NCBI RefSeq assembly: GCF_011578045.1
Contig: NZ_CP049801.1
Coordinates: 3,472,001 to 3,536,000 of the forward strand
Source: Acinetobacter shaoyimingii
GTDB lineage: Bacteria; Pseudomonadota; Gammaproteobacteria; Pseudomonadales; Moraxellaceae
Length of the DNA: 64,000 bases
Direction: 5' to 3'
Shown here: positions 17,456-26,792 of the stretch, piece by piece
Layout: the number at the start of each line of letters is the position of its first letter
Position numbering within the stretch: position 1 is the first letter of the stretch
Notes under the pieces: generated by a model
Database searches by the model: none
Seen by the model: only the letters and a program-made list of their open reading frames with translations
What the model was told of the DNA's origin: nothing
Position numbers and translations under genes: made by a program

Positions 17456-18493
17456 ATGTCGCAATTCTCATTTTCAGATGCTTTACTTACGTGGTTCGAT
17501 GTGCACGGACGCCATGATTTACCTTGGCAAGTGTCAGATGATCCATATAAAGTTTGGGTCTCTGAAATTATGTTGCAACAAACTCAGGTCAAAACTGTTT
17601 TACAGTATTTTGATCGTTTTATTGAGCGCTTCCCTACAGTTCATGATTTAGGGCAAGCCAGTTGGGATGATGTCGCACCCTATTGGGCTGGATTAGGCTA
17701 TTATGCCCGCGCAAGAAACCTGCATAAAGCTGCAAGCATTGTCCATCAACAAGGTCATTTTCCAACGACTTTAGAAGAATGGATCGAATTACCAGGCATT
17801 GGACCTTCTACAGGCGGTGCAATGATGTCATTGGGTTTACGTCAATATGGCGTGATCATGGATGGTAATGTCAAACGTGTCTTATCACGTTTTTTTGCTA
17901 TCGAAGATGACTTATCTAAACCCGTACATGAACGTGCGATGTGGCAACTGGCTGAGGAGCTTTGCCCAACTGAACGTAATCATGACTATACCCAAGCAAT
18001 TATGGATTTGGGCGCAACCATTTGTACCCCTAAAAAGCCCTTATGTTTATATTGCCCGATGCAGCTTCATTGCAAAGCACATCAACAAGGTTTAGAAACC
18101 GAACTCCCTTTTAAAAAACCCAAAAAAGCGGTTCCAGTAAAATCAGCAAAAGTGCTTTTATTGCAAACTGGATCAAATGAATGGTTATGGTCACAACGTC
18201 CAAACTCAGGATTATGGGGTGGCTTATGGTGCTTACCTATTTTTGAGCAGGAGCACGATTTCCAAAACATCATTCAACAATTTAAATTGATCTCTACCCG
18301 ACCTGCAGTGTCAATTTCACATAGTTTTACCCATTTCACGTGGCAATTAGAAGCGCATATCTTCCCAGTTGAACATGATCAGTTAGAGTTTCTTCAGGCT
18401 GAATTAGGAGGAGAATGGTTCAGTCCTGATCAAGCAACCGCTTTAGGTATACCAACCGCAATGAAAAAACTGATTTCAGCAATAGATCTTTGA
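17456..18493 (+). CDS. mutY: A/G-specific adenine DNA glycosylase
   Basis: MutY removes adenine opposite 8-oxoguanine. The 345 residues show the helix-hairpin-helix LPGIGPSTGGAMM with the catalytic aspartate in VIMDGNVKRVLSR, and EIMLQQTQVKTV with its catalytic glutamate. The 4Fe-4S motif is C-x6-C-x2-C-x5-C (CTPKKPLCLYCPMQLHC). The C-terminal Nudix-like domain that senses 8-oxoG contains SGLWGGLWCLP. Length is normal. Confidence 0.96.
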   Translation: MSQFSFSDALLTWFDVHGRHDLPWQVSDDPYKVWVSEIMLQQTQVKTVLQYFDRFIERFPTVHDLGQASWDDVAPYWAGLGYYARARNLHKAASIVHQQGHFPTTLEEWIELPGIGPSTGGAMMSLGLRQYGVIMDGNVKRVLSRFFAIEDDLSKPVHERAMWQLAEELCPTERNHDYTQAIMDLGATICTPKKPLCLYCPMQLHCKAHQQGLETELPFKKPKKAVPVKSAKVLLLQTGSNEWLWSQRPNSGLWGGLWCLPIFEQEHDFQNIIQQFKLISTRPAVSISHSFTHFTWQLEAHIFPVEHDQLEFLQAELGGEWFSPDQATALGIPTAMKKLISAIDL

Positions 18494-18572
18494 GAACACT
18501 TATATTTATGACATAGTTAAAGCACTTTTCATGTTTTATCGCTTCATTTCAAATTTTTTAAAGGGTGTTTGC

Positions 18573-19115
18573 ATGGTTACATTGATTCGCATGGGTATGA
18601 TCAGTTTTTTGATTGTTTTAATCTCAGCTTGTACAACCACACCGAAGAAATCTACGCCAACGCCCTTACCGCAAAAAACAGTGAATCAATTAAAATCAAT
18701 GCCTTTACCTAAACGCCTTCCGATACCTGTCGCAGGTGTTCATCAAAACAAACTGACAGACACATGGGCCGCCTCTCGTAGCAATGGACGTGCACATGAA
18801 GGTATTGATATTTTAGCGCCTCGAGGTACTAAAGTTTATAGTGCGACAGAAGGTCTGGTTGCCAGCTTGAAAGATAACAATTTAGGTGGCAAAGTGATCT
18901 GGATCTTAGGGCCTGGTGGGGCTTGGCATTATTATGCACACCTTGATGGACATAAACGTGGTTTGAAAGAAGGTGACTATGTGCGTCAAGGCGAACATAT
19001 TGGCTATGTTGGCAACACAGGAAATGCACGTCATACTTCACCCCATCTACATTATGGTTTATACCTTGCTGGTCGTGGCCGTGGTGCAGTTAACCCATTC
19101 CCTTATTTACGTTAA
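18573..19115 (+). CDS. M23 family metallopeptidase, lipoprotein
   Basis: This 180-residue protein (start MVTLIRMGMISF) has a lipobox IIS-type region ending LISAC and a linker rich in Thr/Pro. The LytM/M23 domain carries the zinc ligands in RAHEGIDI and PHLHYGLY plus the WHYYAHLD motif. It should act on peptidoglycan peptide bonds from a membrane anchor. The ATG at 18573 has AAAGGG in front, whereas the ORF can be extended to 18531 without a site. All catalytic residues appear present, so it is likely an active endopeptidase rather than an EnvC-like regulator. Confidence 0.88.
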   Translation: MVTLIRMGMISFLIVLISACTTTPKKSTPTPLPQKTVNQLKSMPLPKRLPIPVAGVHQNKLTDTWAASRSNGRAHEGIDILAPRGTKVYSATEGLVASLKDNNLGGKVIWILGPGGAWHYYAHLDGHKRGLKEGDYVRQGEHIGYVGNTGNARHTSPHLHYGLYLAGRGRGAVNPFPYLR

Positions 19116-19137
19116 TTTTTGAGTTTAGGAAATATTC

Positions 19138-19383
19138 ATGTCAGAAGCTTTGATCAATCGTCTCGTTGAATTTGCAGAATCAGGCAATCAGCAACGAATT
19201 GTGCTGAATGGACAATCACATCAAGGCTGGATCATGGAAATTACCGAAGATGCACTACTCATCAGCACGGGTTTTGCAGACAAGTCAGGTAAGGATTTCT
19301 GGATCAAATTCGACGATATGAACCAAGCTGAACTCTATTATTGGGACAATAAAAACGATCAGTGGGTTGAGTTCAAAATATAA
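19138..19383 (+). CDS. small conserved protein of unknown function
   Basis: The 81-residue acidic protein is not one I recognise. It is rich in aromatic and acidic residues in its second half (DFWIKFDDMNQAELYYWD and QWVEFKI) and has no signal peptide, cysteine or membrane segment. The predicted short beta strands would fit a small SH3- or Sm-like barrel, which is speculation. It lies 22 bases after the M23 gene and 26 before tag, all on one strand, with AGGA upstream, so it is probably translated as part of an operon. Confidence 0.72.
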   Translation: MSEALINRLVEFAESGNQQRIVLNGQSHQGWIMEITEDALLISTGFADKSGKDFWIKFDDMNQAELYYWDNKNDQWVEFKI

Positions 19384-19409
19384 AATCATCACCTCAAAGG
19401 AGCATCTTC

Positions 19410-19964
19410 ATGACAATTAAACGCTGTGGTTGGTGCTCTTCAGATCCTTTATATATTGACTACCATGATCATGAATGGGGAAAACCTCAGTTTGATGAGT
19501 CGCATTTGTTTGAAATGTTGTGTCTAGAAGGTCAGCAAGCAGGCTTGTCATGGATCACCGTTTTAAAAAAACGTGAGCGCTATCGTGAGCATTTCTTTCA
19601 ACATCCGATACAAACGATTGCAAATTTCAGTAACGAAGAACTACAAGAAAAATGCCTAGATGCAGGTTTAATTCGACACATTGGTAAACTCACCGCCATT
19701 CGAGATAATGCCATCGCTTGGCAAAACATGAAAAGCCAAGGCATTGATATGGTCAAATGGCTGTGGGATTTTGTGGATCATCGACCACTGCAAAATAGTG
19801 TTTCAGATTATAAAACTGCCCCTGCCCAAACAGAACTCAGCCAAAAAATTTCAAAAACTTTAAAGAAAAATGGCTTTAAGTTCGTTGGACCAACGACGAT
19901 CTATGCTTTTATGCAAGCCGTTGGCATGGTCAATGACCATGAAAATGACTGTCATGCCAAATAA
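19410..19964 (+). CDS. tag: DNA-3-methyladenine glycosylase I
   Basis: Tag excises 3-methyladenine from alkylated DNA. The start KRCGWCSSDPLYIDYHDHEWG supplies the first zinc cysteine and histidine, and the end VNDHENDCHAK supplies the second histidine and cysteine. The catalytic glutamate lies in MLCLEGQQAGLSW, and KFVGPTTIYAFMQAVGMVNDH is the family C-terminal block. Length 184 is normal. A strong RBS (AAGGAG) precedes the ATG. Confidence 0.96.
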   Translation: MTIKRCGWCSSDPLYIDYHDHEWGKPQFDESHLFEMLCLEGQQAGLSWITVLKKRERYREHFFQHPIQTIANFSNEELQEKCLDAGLIRHIGKLTAIRDNAIAWQNMKSQGIDMVKWLWDFVDHRPLQNSVSDYKTAPAQTELSQKISKTLKKNGFKFVGPTTIYAFMQAVGMVNDHENDCHAK

Positions 19965-19984
19965 ACCAAATTTGAAATTCAGAC

Positions 19985-21406
19985 TTAAAGTTGAGTTTTA
20001 GCCCAATTTGCCAAAAGTTGAATCGCATGTTTAATGTCATCTGACAGCTCATGTCCAGCATTTAAACGTATGCAATTGTTATAGCGTTGATCTTCACCAA
20101 ATACCAAACCAGGCACAATATTGATACTTTGCTGTTGTGCGTATCGATACATCTTTAAGCTATCAATCTGTTCTGGCATTTGAATCCAAAGTGCATATCC
20201 TCCTTGTGGCTGATTGATTCGAATTTCAATGCCTTCAAAGGTTTGCATGATGAATTGACGATACTGTTCGACTTGTTTCATTAATTTTGGCTTGAGCTGA
20301 TTTAAGTGTTCCCGATACGCTCGGCTATAAATGAGATCTGCAAGTCCCAACTGTAACGGTGTATTCACGGCAACATTTTGAGTCAAAATTTTTGCTCTTA
20401 GATGTTTTAAGCGTGAAGGCAAACAAAACCATCCTAAACGATAGGATGGTGACAATGACTTCGATACTGAACCACAATAAATCACATAGCCTTCATGATC
20501 CCAATATTGAATCGGCAGTGGTCGCTTCAAGCTATAAGCACATTCGGCATATATATCATCTTCAATTACAAAACATTGATACTTCGCTGCTAACTTCGCA
20601 ATTTTTTCTTTTTCAGCATGACTTAAGCAAAAGCCCAATGGATTCTGAAAATTAGCAGTCAACAAGCATACTTTTGAACTTGAATCTCGCATCGCTTGTT
20701 CTAGACGATCAATATCAAAACCATCAGCATGGGCAGGAATTTCTAAAATTTTTCTTTTTAATGTTGCCAATAATTGCAACTGACCATTATAGTTTGGCGT
20801 AGGAATAATAATGCTGTCACCAACATCTGTCAGATTTTGAATCACTGTCGACAACGCTGGCATACAGCCATTACTAATATAAATCTCATCTTTGGCGATA
20901 AAAATACCATCTTCAGCCCAATGTGCAGATAAAGCTTCTCTGAGTTTTACATGCCCTTGACGGTCGCTATATAAAAAATCTTCAGGTTTGCTATGTTTTA
21001 AGGCACGTTGAATGGAACGGCGTAATGCATCTATCGGAATTAAATTGGGAGACAATTGAATTGACCCTAAATGAATCAATTCATGGCTAATCGACGCTTC
21101 ATGAATCTCGATTTGAAGTTCTAAATTGGAAACCTCTTTTGCCTCGGCAGCAAAATCTAGATGTTCTGGTTGAGCAATGATACGACCTTGATCGCTAGGC
21201 GCTTTAACGAAATATCCCGCTTTGGCTTTTACATAAATCAGTCCCTGCGCTTCTAATAATTCATAACAACTTTTTGCAGTATTTAAACTGACCTCATGCT
21301 GTTCAGCAAATTGTCTGAGTGAACTGAGACGCTGACCAACCGTTAATTCACCGTGATAAATTTTTTGAGAAATATGTTGTGCCAAAGACTGATATTGAAA
21401 CGACAT
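19985..21406 (-). CDS. MocR-type transcriptional regulator (GntR HTH plus aminotransferase domain)
   Basis: The 473-residue protein has an N-terminal winged helix (GQRLSSLRQFAEQHEVSLNTAKSCYELLEAQGL, residues about 23-55). A fold-type-I aminotransferase domain follows, with the PLP lysine in CGSVSKSLSPSYRLGW. FQNPLGFCLS and EDDIYAEC are typical. MocR proteins bind PLP and regulate nearby genes or transporters. The nearest candidate target is the divergent exported-protein gene at 21516, with 109 bases between them; that link is inference. Confidence 0.9.
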   Translation of the reverse strand: MSFQYQSLAQHISQKIYHGELTVGQRLSSLRQFAEQHEVSLNTAKSCYELLEAQGLIYVKAKAGYFVKAPSDQGRIIAQPEHLDFAAEAKEVSNLELQIEIHEASISHELIHLGSIQLSPNLIPIDALRRSIQRALKHSKPEDFLYSDRQGHVKLREALSAHWAEDGIFIAKDEIYISNGCMPALSTVIQNLTDVGDSIIIPTPNYNGQLQLLATLKRKILEIPAHADGFDIDRLEQAMRDSSSKVCLLTANFQNPLGFCLSHAEKEKIAKLAAKYQCFVIEDDIYAECAYSLKRPLPIQYWDHEGYVIYCGSVSKSLSPSYRLGWFCLPSRLKHLRAKILTQNVAVNTPLQLGLADLIYSRAYREHLNQLKPKLMKQVEQYRQFIMQTFEGIEIRINQPQGGYALWIQMPEQIDSLKMYRYAQQQSINIVPGLVFGEDQRYNNCIRLNAGHELSDDIKHAIQLLANWAKTQL

Positions 21407-21515
21407 GATCTGTACTCATTTTTTAGATTTTGTTGTATCTGTATCTATCACAATAACAGATTTATGCTCCTGATAACGTTCCATTGCCATATGAAATAAC
21501 GATAAGGAGACCATC

Positions 21516-21944
21516 ATGAGATTTAAATTGAAATGCACGCCTTACATATTTGTCGCTACTACTTGCTTCATTGCTTTTGCATTATCCGCTTGTGATGCAA
21601 AGCCTAAAAATGCTTTGGCACAACAACAACATTTTATTTGTAAATCACTCATTGATGGATTTTTAAAAGCACAACATTTAGGACAATATGAACTGCAAAA
21701 TGTTCACCCTATCGTTCAAGATGCTGTATCTGAAAGGCAGTATATTTATCGTGTTTCTAGTGATTATCAAATCAGATTAACGCCACAACAGAAAAAACTG
21801 CATTTCCAGTGCCAGCATCAGGATCCACAACACTATCGTGTGCAATTCATTCATACCGATAGTCAAATTGTACAAACACTGATCCAACTTGAATTGCCTC
21901 CAAAACCAGTCATGCGCCAATTAACGGCTTTCTCACTGGAATAA
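21516..21944 (+). CDS. small lipoprotein of unknown function
   Basis: The 142-residue protein has a lipoprotein signal (IAFALSAC, Cys about residue 26). The mature part has two more cysteines (HFICKSLI and HFQCQHQD) and QYIYRVSSDYQIRL. I know no function. It is rich in Gln and His. It is divergent from the MocR regulator and has an AAGGAGA site in front. The same segment contains no other recognised gene before the MFS gene at 22166. Confidence 0.7.
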   Translation: MRFKLKCTPYIFVATTCFIAFALSACDAKPKNALAQQQHFICKSLIDGFLKAQHLGQYELQNVHPIVQDAVSERQYIYRVSSDYQIRLTPQQKKLHFQCQHQDPQHYRVQFIHTDSQIVQTLIQLELPPKPVMRQLTAFSLE

Positions 21945-21982
21945 ATCCACTGATCACAATCTGGTCACTCATAAAGTATGAT

Positions 21983-22009
21983 TAGATGTTAAATACGTTT
22001 TAGCATCTA
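21983..22009. repeat. near-perfect 11-bp inverted repeat
   Basis: TAGATGTTAAA (21983-21993) and TTTAGCATCTA (21999-22009) match as reverse complements at 10 of 11 positions around TACGT. GATCA occurs on both sides nearby. It may be an operator for the MFS gene at 22166 or a 3' structure of the lipoprotein gene. Confidence 0.4.
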
Positions 22010-22165
22010 TTCTGATCACCTTTAAAATCGTTATGACAGTTTAGGCAAAGTTTTTCCTTATTTAAGCATTTTGTATCCATCGAAAAAGTCGCAAAATAAG
22101 CACATAGAAATCTGAATTGAGAACATGATGTATTCAAATAAATGTCATATTGATGTGAACGCAAA

Positions 22166-23311
22166 ATGAAATTAAATTTACCTTTACTTGCACTTGCTGT
22201 CGGTGCATTTGCCATTGGCACGACCGAATTTTCTCCTATGGGCTTTTTGCCCCAAATTGCTGAAAGTTTAGATATTTCAATTCCTACAGCAGGCATGCTC
22301 ATTACTGCTTATGCCCTCGGCGTGATGATTGGCGCTCCGATCATGACGCTATGCTTTGGGCACTTTTCACGTCGCAAAGCACTGATTATTCTCATGGCAA
22401 TTTTTACGATCGGAAATTTACTGGCTGCTATTGCACCCAATTACTGGGGACTCATGGGCGCACGCATCATCACCAGCTTAAATCATGGCGCTTTCTTTGG
22501 CATTGGATCTATTGTGGCAACGAGCGTCGTACCGAAGGATAAACAAGCCAGTGCGGTTGCTATGATGTTTATGGGTCTAACCATCGCTAATATTGGTGGT
22601 GTTCCCTTAGCCACTTGGGTTGGACAAAACATCGGTTGGCGGATGGCTTTTGCAGCGATTGCTGTATTGGGGCTCATCACCATGCTGTCGCTATGGAAAG
22701 CTTTACCATCAGATTCAACATCATCTCGACCAGATGTCAAAGCTGAACTCAAAGTGTTGATTCGATTACCTGTCGTATTGGCACTTCTAACCACTGTCAT
22801 GAGTGCTGGCGCAATGTTTACGCTGTACACCTATATTGCACCGAGTTTAGAGCACATCACACATGCAACGCCGACCACCATTACCCTCATGTTGGTACTC
22901 ATTGGCGTTGGTTTCTCCATAGGGAATCACTTAGGTGGAAAATTTTCAGATATTTCAGTCAATAAAACACTGATTGGATTTTTAGTTTTGTTGATGGTCA
23001 TGATGCTGCTCTTCCCAATTCTCGCTTCGACTACAGTAGGTGCCGCTTTGGCATTGGTTGTGTGGGGCGCTGCAGCTTTTGCTGTTGTTCCGCCCTTACA
23101 AATGCGGGTCATGTCAGTAGCACATGAAGCACCAGGACTGGCTTCATCCATTAATATTGGCGCGTTTAACTTAGGCAATGCTTTAGGTGCAGCCGCTGGG
23201 GGTGCTGTGCTCAGTTTCGGTTTAAGTTATGCAGCAGTTTCAATCACAGGCGCACTACTCACCGGATTGGGTTTGGTGCTAGTATTTATACAAATGAAAC
23301 TTGCCAAATGA
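22166..23311 (+). CDS. MFS efflux transporter, AraJ/DHA1 type
   Basis: The 381-residue permease has twelve predicted membrane segments. It starts with the DHA1 signature block GTTEFSPMGFLPQIAESL and has AYALGVMIGAPIM, FSRRKALI and NHGAFFGIGS. The pattern resembles AraJ/YdhP sugar or drug efflux proteins. Substrate is unknown. No adjacent regulator is dedicated to it other than possibly the MocR protein 0.8 kb upstream. It ends at a shared terminator. Confidence 0.87.
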   Translation: MKLNLPLLALAVGAFAIGTTEFSPMGFLPQIAESLDISIPTAGMLITAYALGVMIGAPIMTLCFGHFSRRKALIILMAIFTIGNLLAAIAPNYWGLMGARIITSLNHGAFFGIGSIVATSVVPKDKQASAVAMMFMGLTIANIGGVPLATWVGQNIGWRMAFAAIAVLGLITMLSLWKALPSDSTSSRPDVKAELKVLIRLPVVLALLTTVMSAGAMFTLYTYIAPSLEHITHATPTTITLMLVLIGVGFSIGNHLGGKFSDISVNKTLIGFLVLLMVMMLLFPILASTTVGAALALVVWGAAAFAVVPPLQMRVMSVAHEAPGLASSINIGAFNLGNALGAAAGGAVLSFGLSYAAVSITGALLTGLGLVLVFIQMKLAK

Positions 23312-23334
23312 ACCTTTGATCTTGGTTTGACGAT

Positions 23335-23362
23335 AAAAAGCCTGCATAAATGCAGGCTTTTT
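23335..23362. terminator. bidirectional terminator between the MFS and START-domain genes
   Basis: AAAAAGCCTGCA and TGCAGGCTTTTT form a perfect 12-bp stem with loop TAAA. The minus-strand START gene stops at its edge. Confidence 0.92.
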
Positions 23363-24014
23363 ATTTTAAAATTTTGGGTAAATCAGGCAATCGCTTATTC
23401 GGCTTATTCAGTTCAGTTCTCATCTTTAACAGCATTTGATACGGTTGTTGTTTCAATAATAAATTGGTCACAGATTGAGGAATCACCCCTTCTGGGTCTG
23501 CATAACCCGTAGTAGTGACTTTGACTTTTTGTTCCGCTAATGGCTGAAACATCCAATTGCCTTGATAATCTTGCAAACGTACATAATCAGGATTTTTGGC
23601 TTTGCCCTGCTGTATTGCCTTATTCTTTATATAAATAAAACCATTGGCATCTTTAAAAACTTTACCTTGCACAATGACATCACGATCTTTGAGTGGAAAT
23701 GGAAAGTCCAAAACCATATAGAGCTTGAATTCACCCTTATTCAAATCTTGTGAGAGTATTTCAGCATGAGCCACATTGGGCACCCAAGATTTCGCATACT
23801 CCACATCAAGAACAATGGCGACGGCACGGTCAATGGATGTATTTAAAATGGTCTCAGCTTTGTAAGACATTAAAGATTTATAAGGATCTTGAATGGTCCA
23901 CACTTTAATATTGTTTTTATCCAAACTCAGTTTACTACTTTCAGCAGCAAAAACAGGTGTTGTCAGGCATAGCGCACTGACAACACACATCATTTTCATT
24001 TTTTTATTGTTCAT
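23361..24014 (-). CDS. exported START-domain (lipid-binding fold) protein
   Basis: The 217-residue protein has a signal peptide (CLTTPVFAAE). A START/SRPBCC-like domain follows, with AVAIVLDVEYAKSWVPN, FPFPLKDRDVIVQG, WMFQPL and TTGYADPEGVIPQSVTNLL. Proteins of this type bind a hydrophobic ligand in a helix-grip cavity, here in the periplasm. The ligand is unknown. It lies 54 bases downstream of dapB on the same strand; co-transcription is possible. Confidence 0.82.
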   Translation of the reverse strand: MNNKKMKMMCVVSALCLTTPVFAAESSKLSLDKNNIKVWTIQDPYKSLMSYKAETILNTSIDRAVAIVLDVEYAKSWVPNVAHAEILSQDLNKGEFKLYMVLDFPFPLKDRDVIVQGKVFKDANGFIYIKNKAIQQGKAKNPDYVRLQDYQGNWMFQPLAEQKVKVTTTGYADPEGVIPQSVTNLLLKQQPYQMLLKMRTELNKPNKRLPDLPKILK

Positions 24015-24068
24015 TTTTTACAACTATATTCTTTATTTTTTTTTGATTACTTTCAATGATACGAAGAC

Positions 24069-24899
<831 letters not shown>

Positions 24900-25188
24900 C
24901 TAATGTTGCTTCAAAATTGTCCTTACTATAACAAAAGACTGGGCGCTCGCTAAGATCAAGCGGACAAAATCAATGAAATAATCATTGCCGGTCACTCCAT
25001 TGATACCTAGGTAACTATCAAACAAATACATAGAAAAAATGGCTAAAAAGTAAGATGACGTTTAGAATTTAGTCGATAAAATCGAATTAATAAATCAATA
25101 TTATAATTATATTCGGTTTTTTAAATTCCAATATCCTCATTATGATGTCTGAGAAACATCAATACCTTCTGAAATAAGGATTTTTAAC

Positions 25189-25343
25189 TTGGCAGATCCA
25201 GTTCAAAAAAAGCAATGATTCGTCGTATTGAATCATTACAACTCTCTCCTGCACTCATTTCTGCTTTAGATGATGCACAGCAAGCTGAAGATATCGTTAC
25301 AGCGGTACATACTTTATTGCATTACTCACAGCAATGGAATTAA
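25189..25343 (+). pseudogene. small ORF with a probable frameshift in an A7 tract
   Basis: A TTG at 25189 has a strong AATAAGGA site 8 bases upstream and reads ADPVQKKQ before stopping. The next frame opens at ATG 25215 (MIRRIESLQLSPALISALDD, 42 residues to the stop at 25343) but has no ribosome binding site. The two join at seven A (25205-25211): one more A would give ADPVQKKAMIRRIE in a single 51-residue frame. Either an indel or sequencing error broke a small gene, or the ribosome shifts on the slippery run. The encoded protein is not recognised. Confidence 0.5.
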
Positions 25344-25627
25344 CCCTTTAAAAGTTTAAGAACTCCATGCCATATCTCATCAAGCGATTGCTGAATTGTG
25401 ATTTTTAAATAACTATTTACAAATTAATTATCTGCAAGATTATTTATTGAAAAACGTGCTTGAAGCTTGATATATCAAGATTTTCGTTAATAATGTGCCT
25501 GAATGATCAAATATGTTCTTATTATCTATCGAATTTTAATCGAATATATAATCGATCTTCACAGTTTCTCTGCAATTTTTGAGTACATTAGTCAAAACAG
25601 AACGATAAAAGGTAAATGAGGCGCGAT
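25344..25627. other. AT-rich intergenic region, possible degraded ORF remnants
   Basis: Short stretches such as NYLQINYLQDYLLKNVLEA (plus strand, about 25409-25470) read like protein but are cut by stops. No intact gene can be supported. The promoter of the following RcnB-like gene must be in the right half. Confidence 0.35.
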
Positions 25628-26026
25628 ATGAAAAAGATTTTGACAGCTATGACATTATCTTTATGTGCAATGTTGGTGAGCACCAATTTTGCCAATGCTG
25701 CCCCTCATTCTGAACATTCTCGCGATTTTGATCAAGATGATCGTGGCAGAGGTCATGATCGTGGTTTTAAACGCGACTTTCAATCAGATGACACACAAGA
25801 CCGCCGCAAAATGCGTGAAGAACGTGGTGTAAAACGTTTACAACAACATAAATGGCAGACGGGTTATGTTATGCCTCAGCATTATCGTGGCAATAGTTAT
25901 AAAGCGGATTATAAGCAAAATAATTTGCCAAAACCGGGCAATAATCAACAATGGTACAAGATTAACAATGATTACATTTTGATCGACTCAGGTACCAACA
26001 ATATTGTTCAAATTCGACAAGATTAA
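25628..26026 (+). CDS. RcnB-like periplasmic protein (first of a tandem pair)
   Basis: The protein (132 residues from MKKILTAM) has a signal peptide ending ANAAPHS and a very charged, Asp/Arg/His-rich linker. A C-terminal RcnB-type domain follows: LQQHKWQTGYVMPQHYRG, then LPKPGNNQQWYKINNDYILID. RcnB in E. coli is a periplasmic protein needed for nickel/cobalt homeostasis; here no transporter is adjacent, so metal function is inferred only. I chose the ATG at 25628 over 25616 because the signal peptide starts there. A second copy follows after a terminator, so the two genes are separate transcription units. Confidence 0.78.
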   Translation: MKKILTAMTLSLCAMLVSTNFANAAPHSEHSRDFDQDDRGRGHDRGFKRDFQSDDTQDRRKMREERGVKRLQQHKWQTGYVMPQHYRGNSYKADYKQNNLPKPGNNQQWYKINNDYILIDSGTNNIVQIRQD

Positions 26027-26053
26027 TCTCGCTCAATCACCAATAACAAATTC

Positions 26054-26079
26054 AAGCCCAACGCATGTTGGGCTTTTTT
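26054..26079 (+). terminator. terminator of the first RcnB-like gene
   Basis: AAGCCCAAC and GTTGGGCTT form a 9-bp stem with loop GCAT, followed by T5. Confidence 0.92.
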
Positions 26080-26140
26080 ACATGAGTCATTTCATTTATT
26101 TTGTTTCATCTTATCCTACTCAAAACACTGCTGTAAAAAC

Positions 26141-26157
26141 CTTCATAAAGTCTTCAT
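26141..26157 (+). promoter_or_regulatory. CTTCAT-N5-CTTCAT direct repeat, candidate response-regulator box
   Basis: Two identical hexamers lie 11 bases apart (26141-26146 and 26152-26157), the spacing bound by OmpR/PhoB-family response regulators such as PmrA. The site is about 100 bases upstream of the second RcnB-like gene. The identity of the regulator is unknown. Confidence 0.4.
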
Positions 26158-26260
26158 ATAATTAACAAATCAACTAAATTTGTTTCATGGTTTATCTCAG
26201 ATGCTCAGTTAATTTGATCTCATCAGGAAAGTTATAGACAAACATCCAGAGGTGAACACA

Positions 26261-26623
26261 ATGAAAAAATTATTAAGTGCGATCGCAGTTTCAATGGGTG
26301 CTTTAATGGCAACTTCTGCTATGGCAGCTCCATATAACCACCATGACAACAGATACCAAGAGCAACGTCATCACCAAGCTAAACACTGGAATAATGGTAA
26401 AAATGACAATCGCTATAACCGTTATAAAACAGTTAATCCAAGCCGTGACTGGCGTCGTGGGCAAGTTCTTCCACGTGAATATAACTCACCACGTTATATG
26501 GTCAACCACAAAAATTATCGTCATTTAACTAAACCAGGTCGTAACCAAAACTGGTACAAAATTAACGGTGACTTCGTATTAGTTGATCACCGTAATGGAA
26601 GAATTATGAGCATCGTTGGTTAA
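26261..26623 (+). CDS. RcnB-like periplasmic protein (second of a tandem pair)
   Basis: This paralogue of the preceding gene has 120 residues from MKKLLSAIAV. A signal peptide ends AMAAPYN, a His/Asn/Arg-rich linker follows and the C-terminal domain repeats the same order (WRRGQVLPREYNSPRYMV, then LTKPGRNQNWYKINGDFVLVD). The ATG at 26261 has AGAGG at normal distance; an in-frame GTG three codons earlier is less likely. A CTTCAT repeat upstream may control it. The His-rich linker could bind metal. Confidence 0.78.
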   Translation: MKKLLSAIAVSMGALMATSAMAAPYNHHDNRYQEQRHHQAKHWNNGKNDNRYNRYKTVNPSRDWRRGQVLPREYNSPRYMVNHKNYRHLTKPGRNQNWYKINGDFVLVDHRNGRIMSIVG

Positions 26624-26657
26624 TTCAAATTTCTGATTAATTCGAAGACGCTCGTGC

Positions 26658-26686
26658 AAAAAGCCCAAATCATATTTGGGCTTTTT
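26658..26686 (+). terminator. terminator of the second RcnB-like gene
   Basis: AAAAAGCCCAAAT and ATTTGGGCTTTTT form a 13-bp stem around CAT. Confidence 0.92.
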
Positions 26687-26792
26687 TATTTGAACTTTAT
26701 TGATCTTTGTTATTCATATACAACACAGGTGTGCAAACGATCATTTTTGTTTAGAATCAGATCAACACTTAAATGATTAGTTTGGAAAATCT

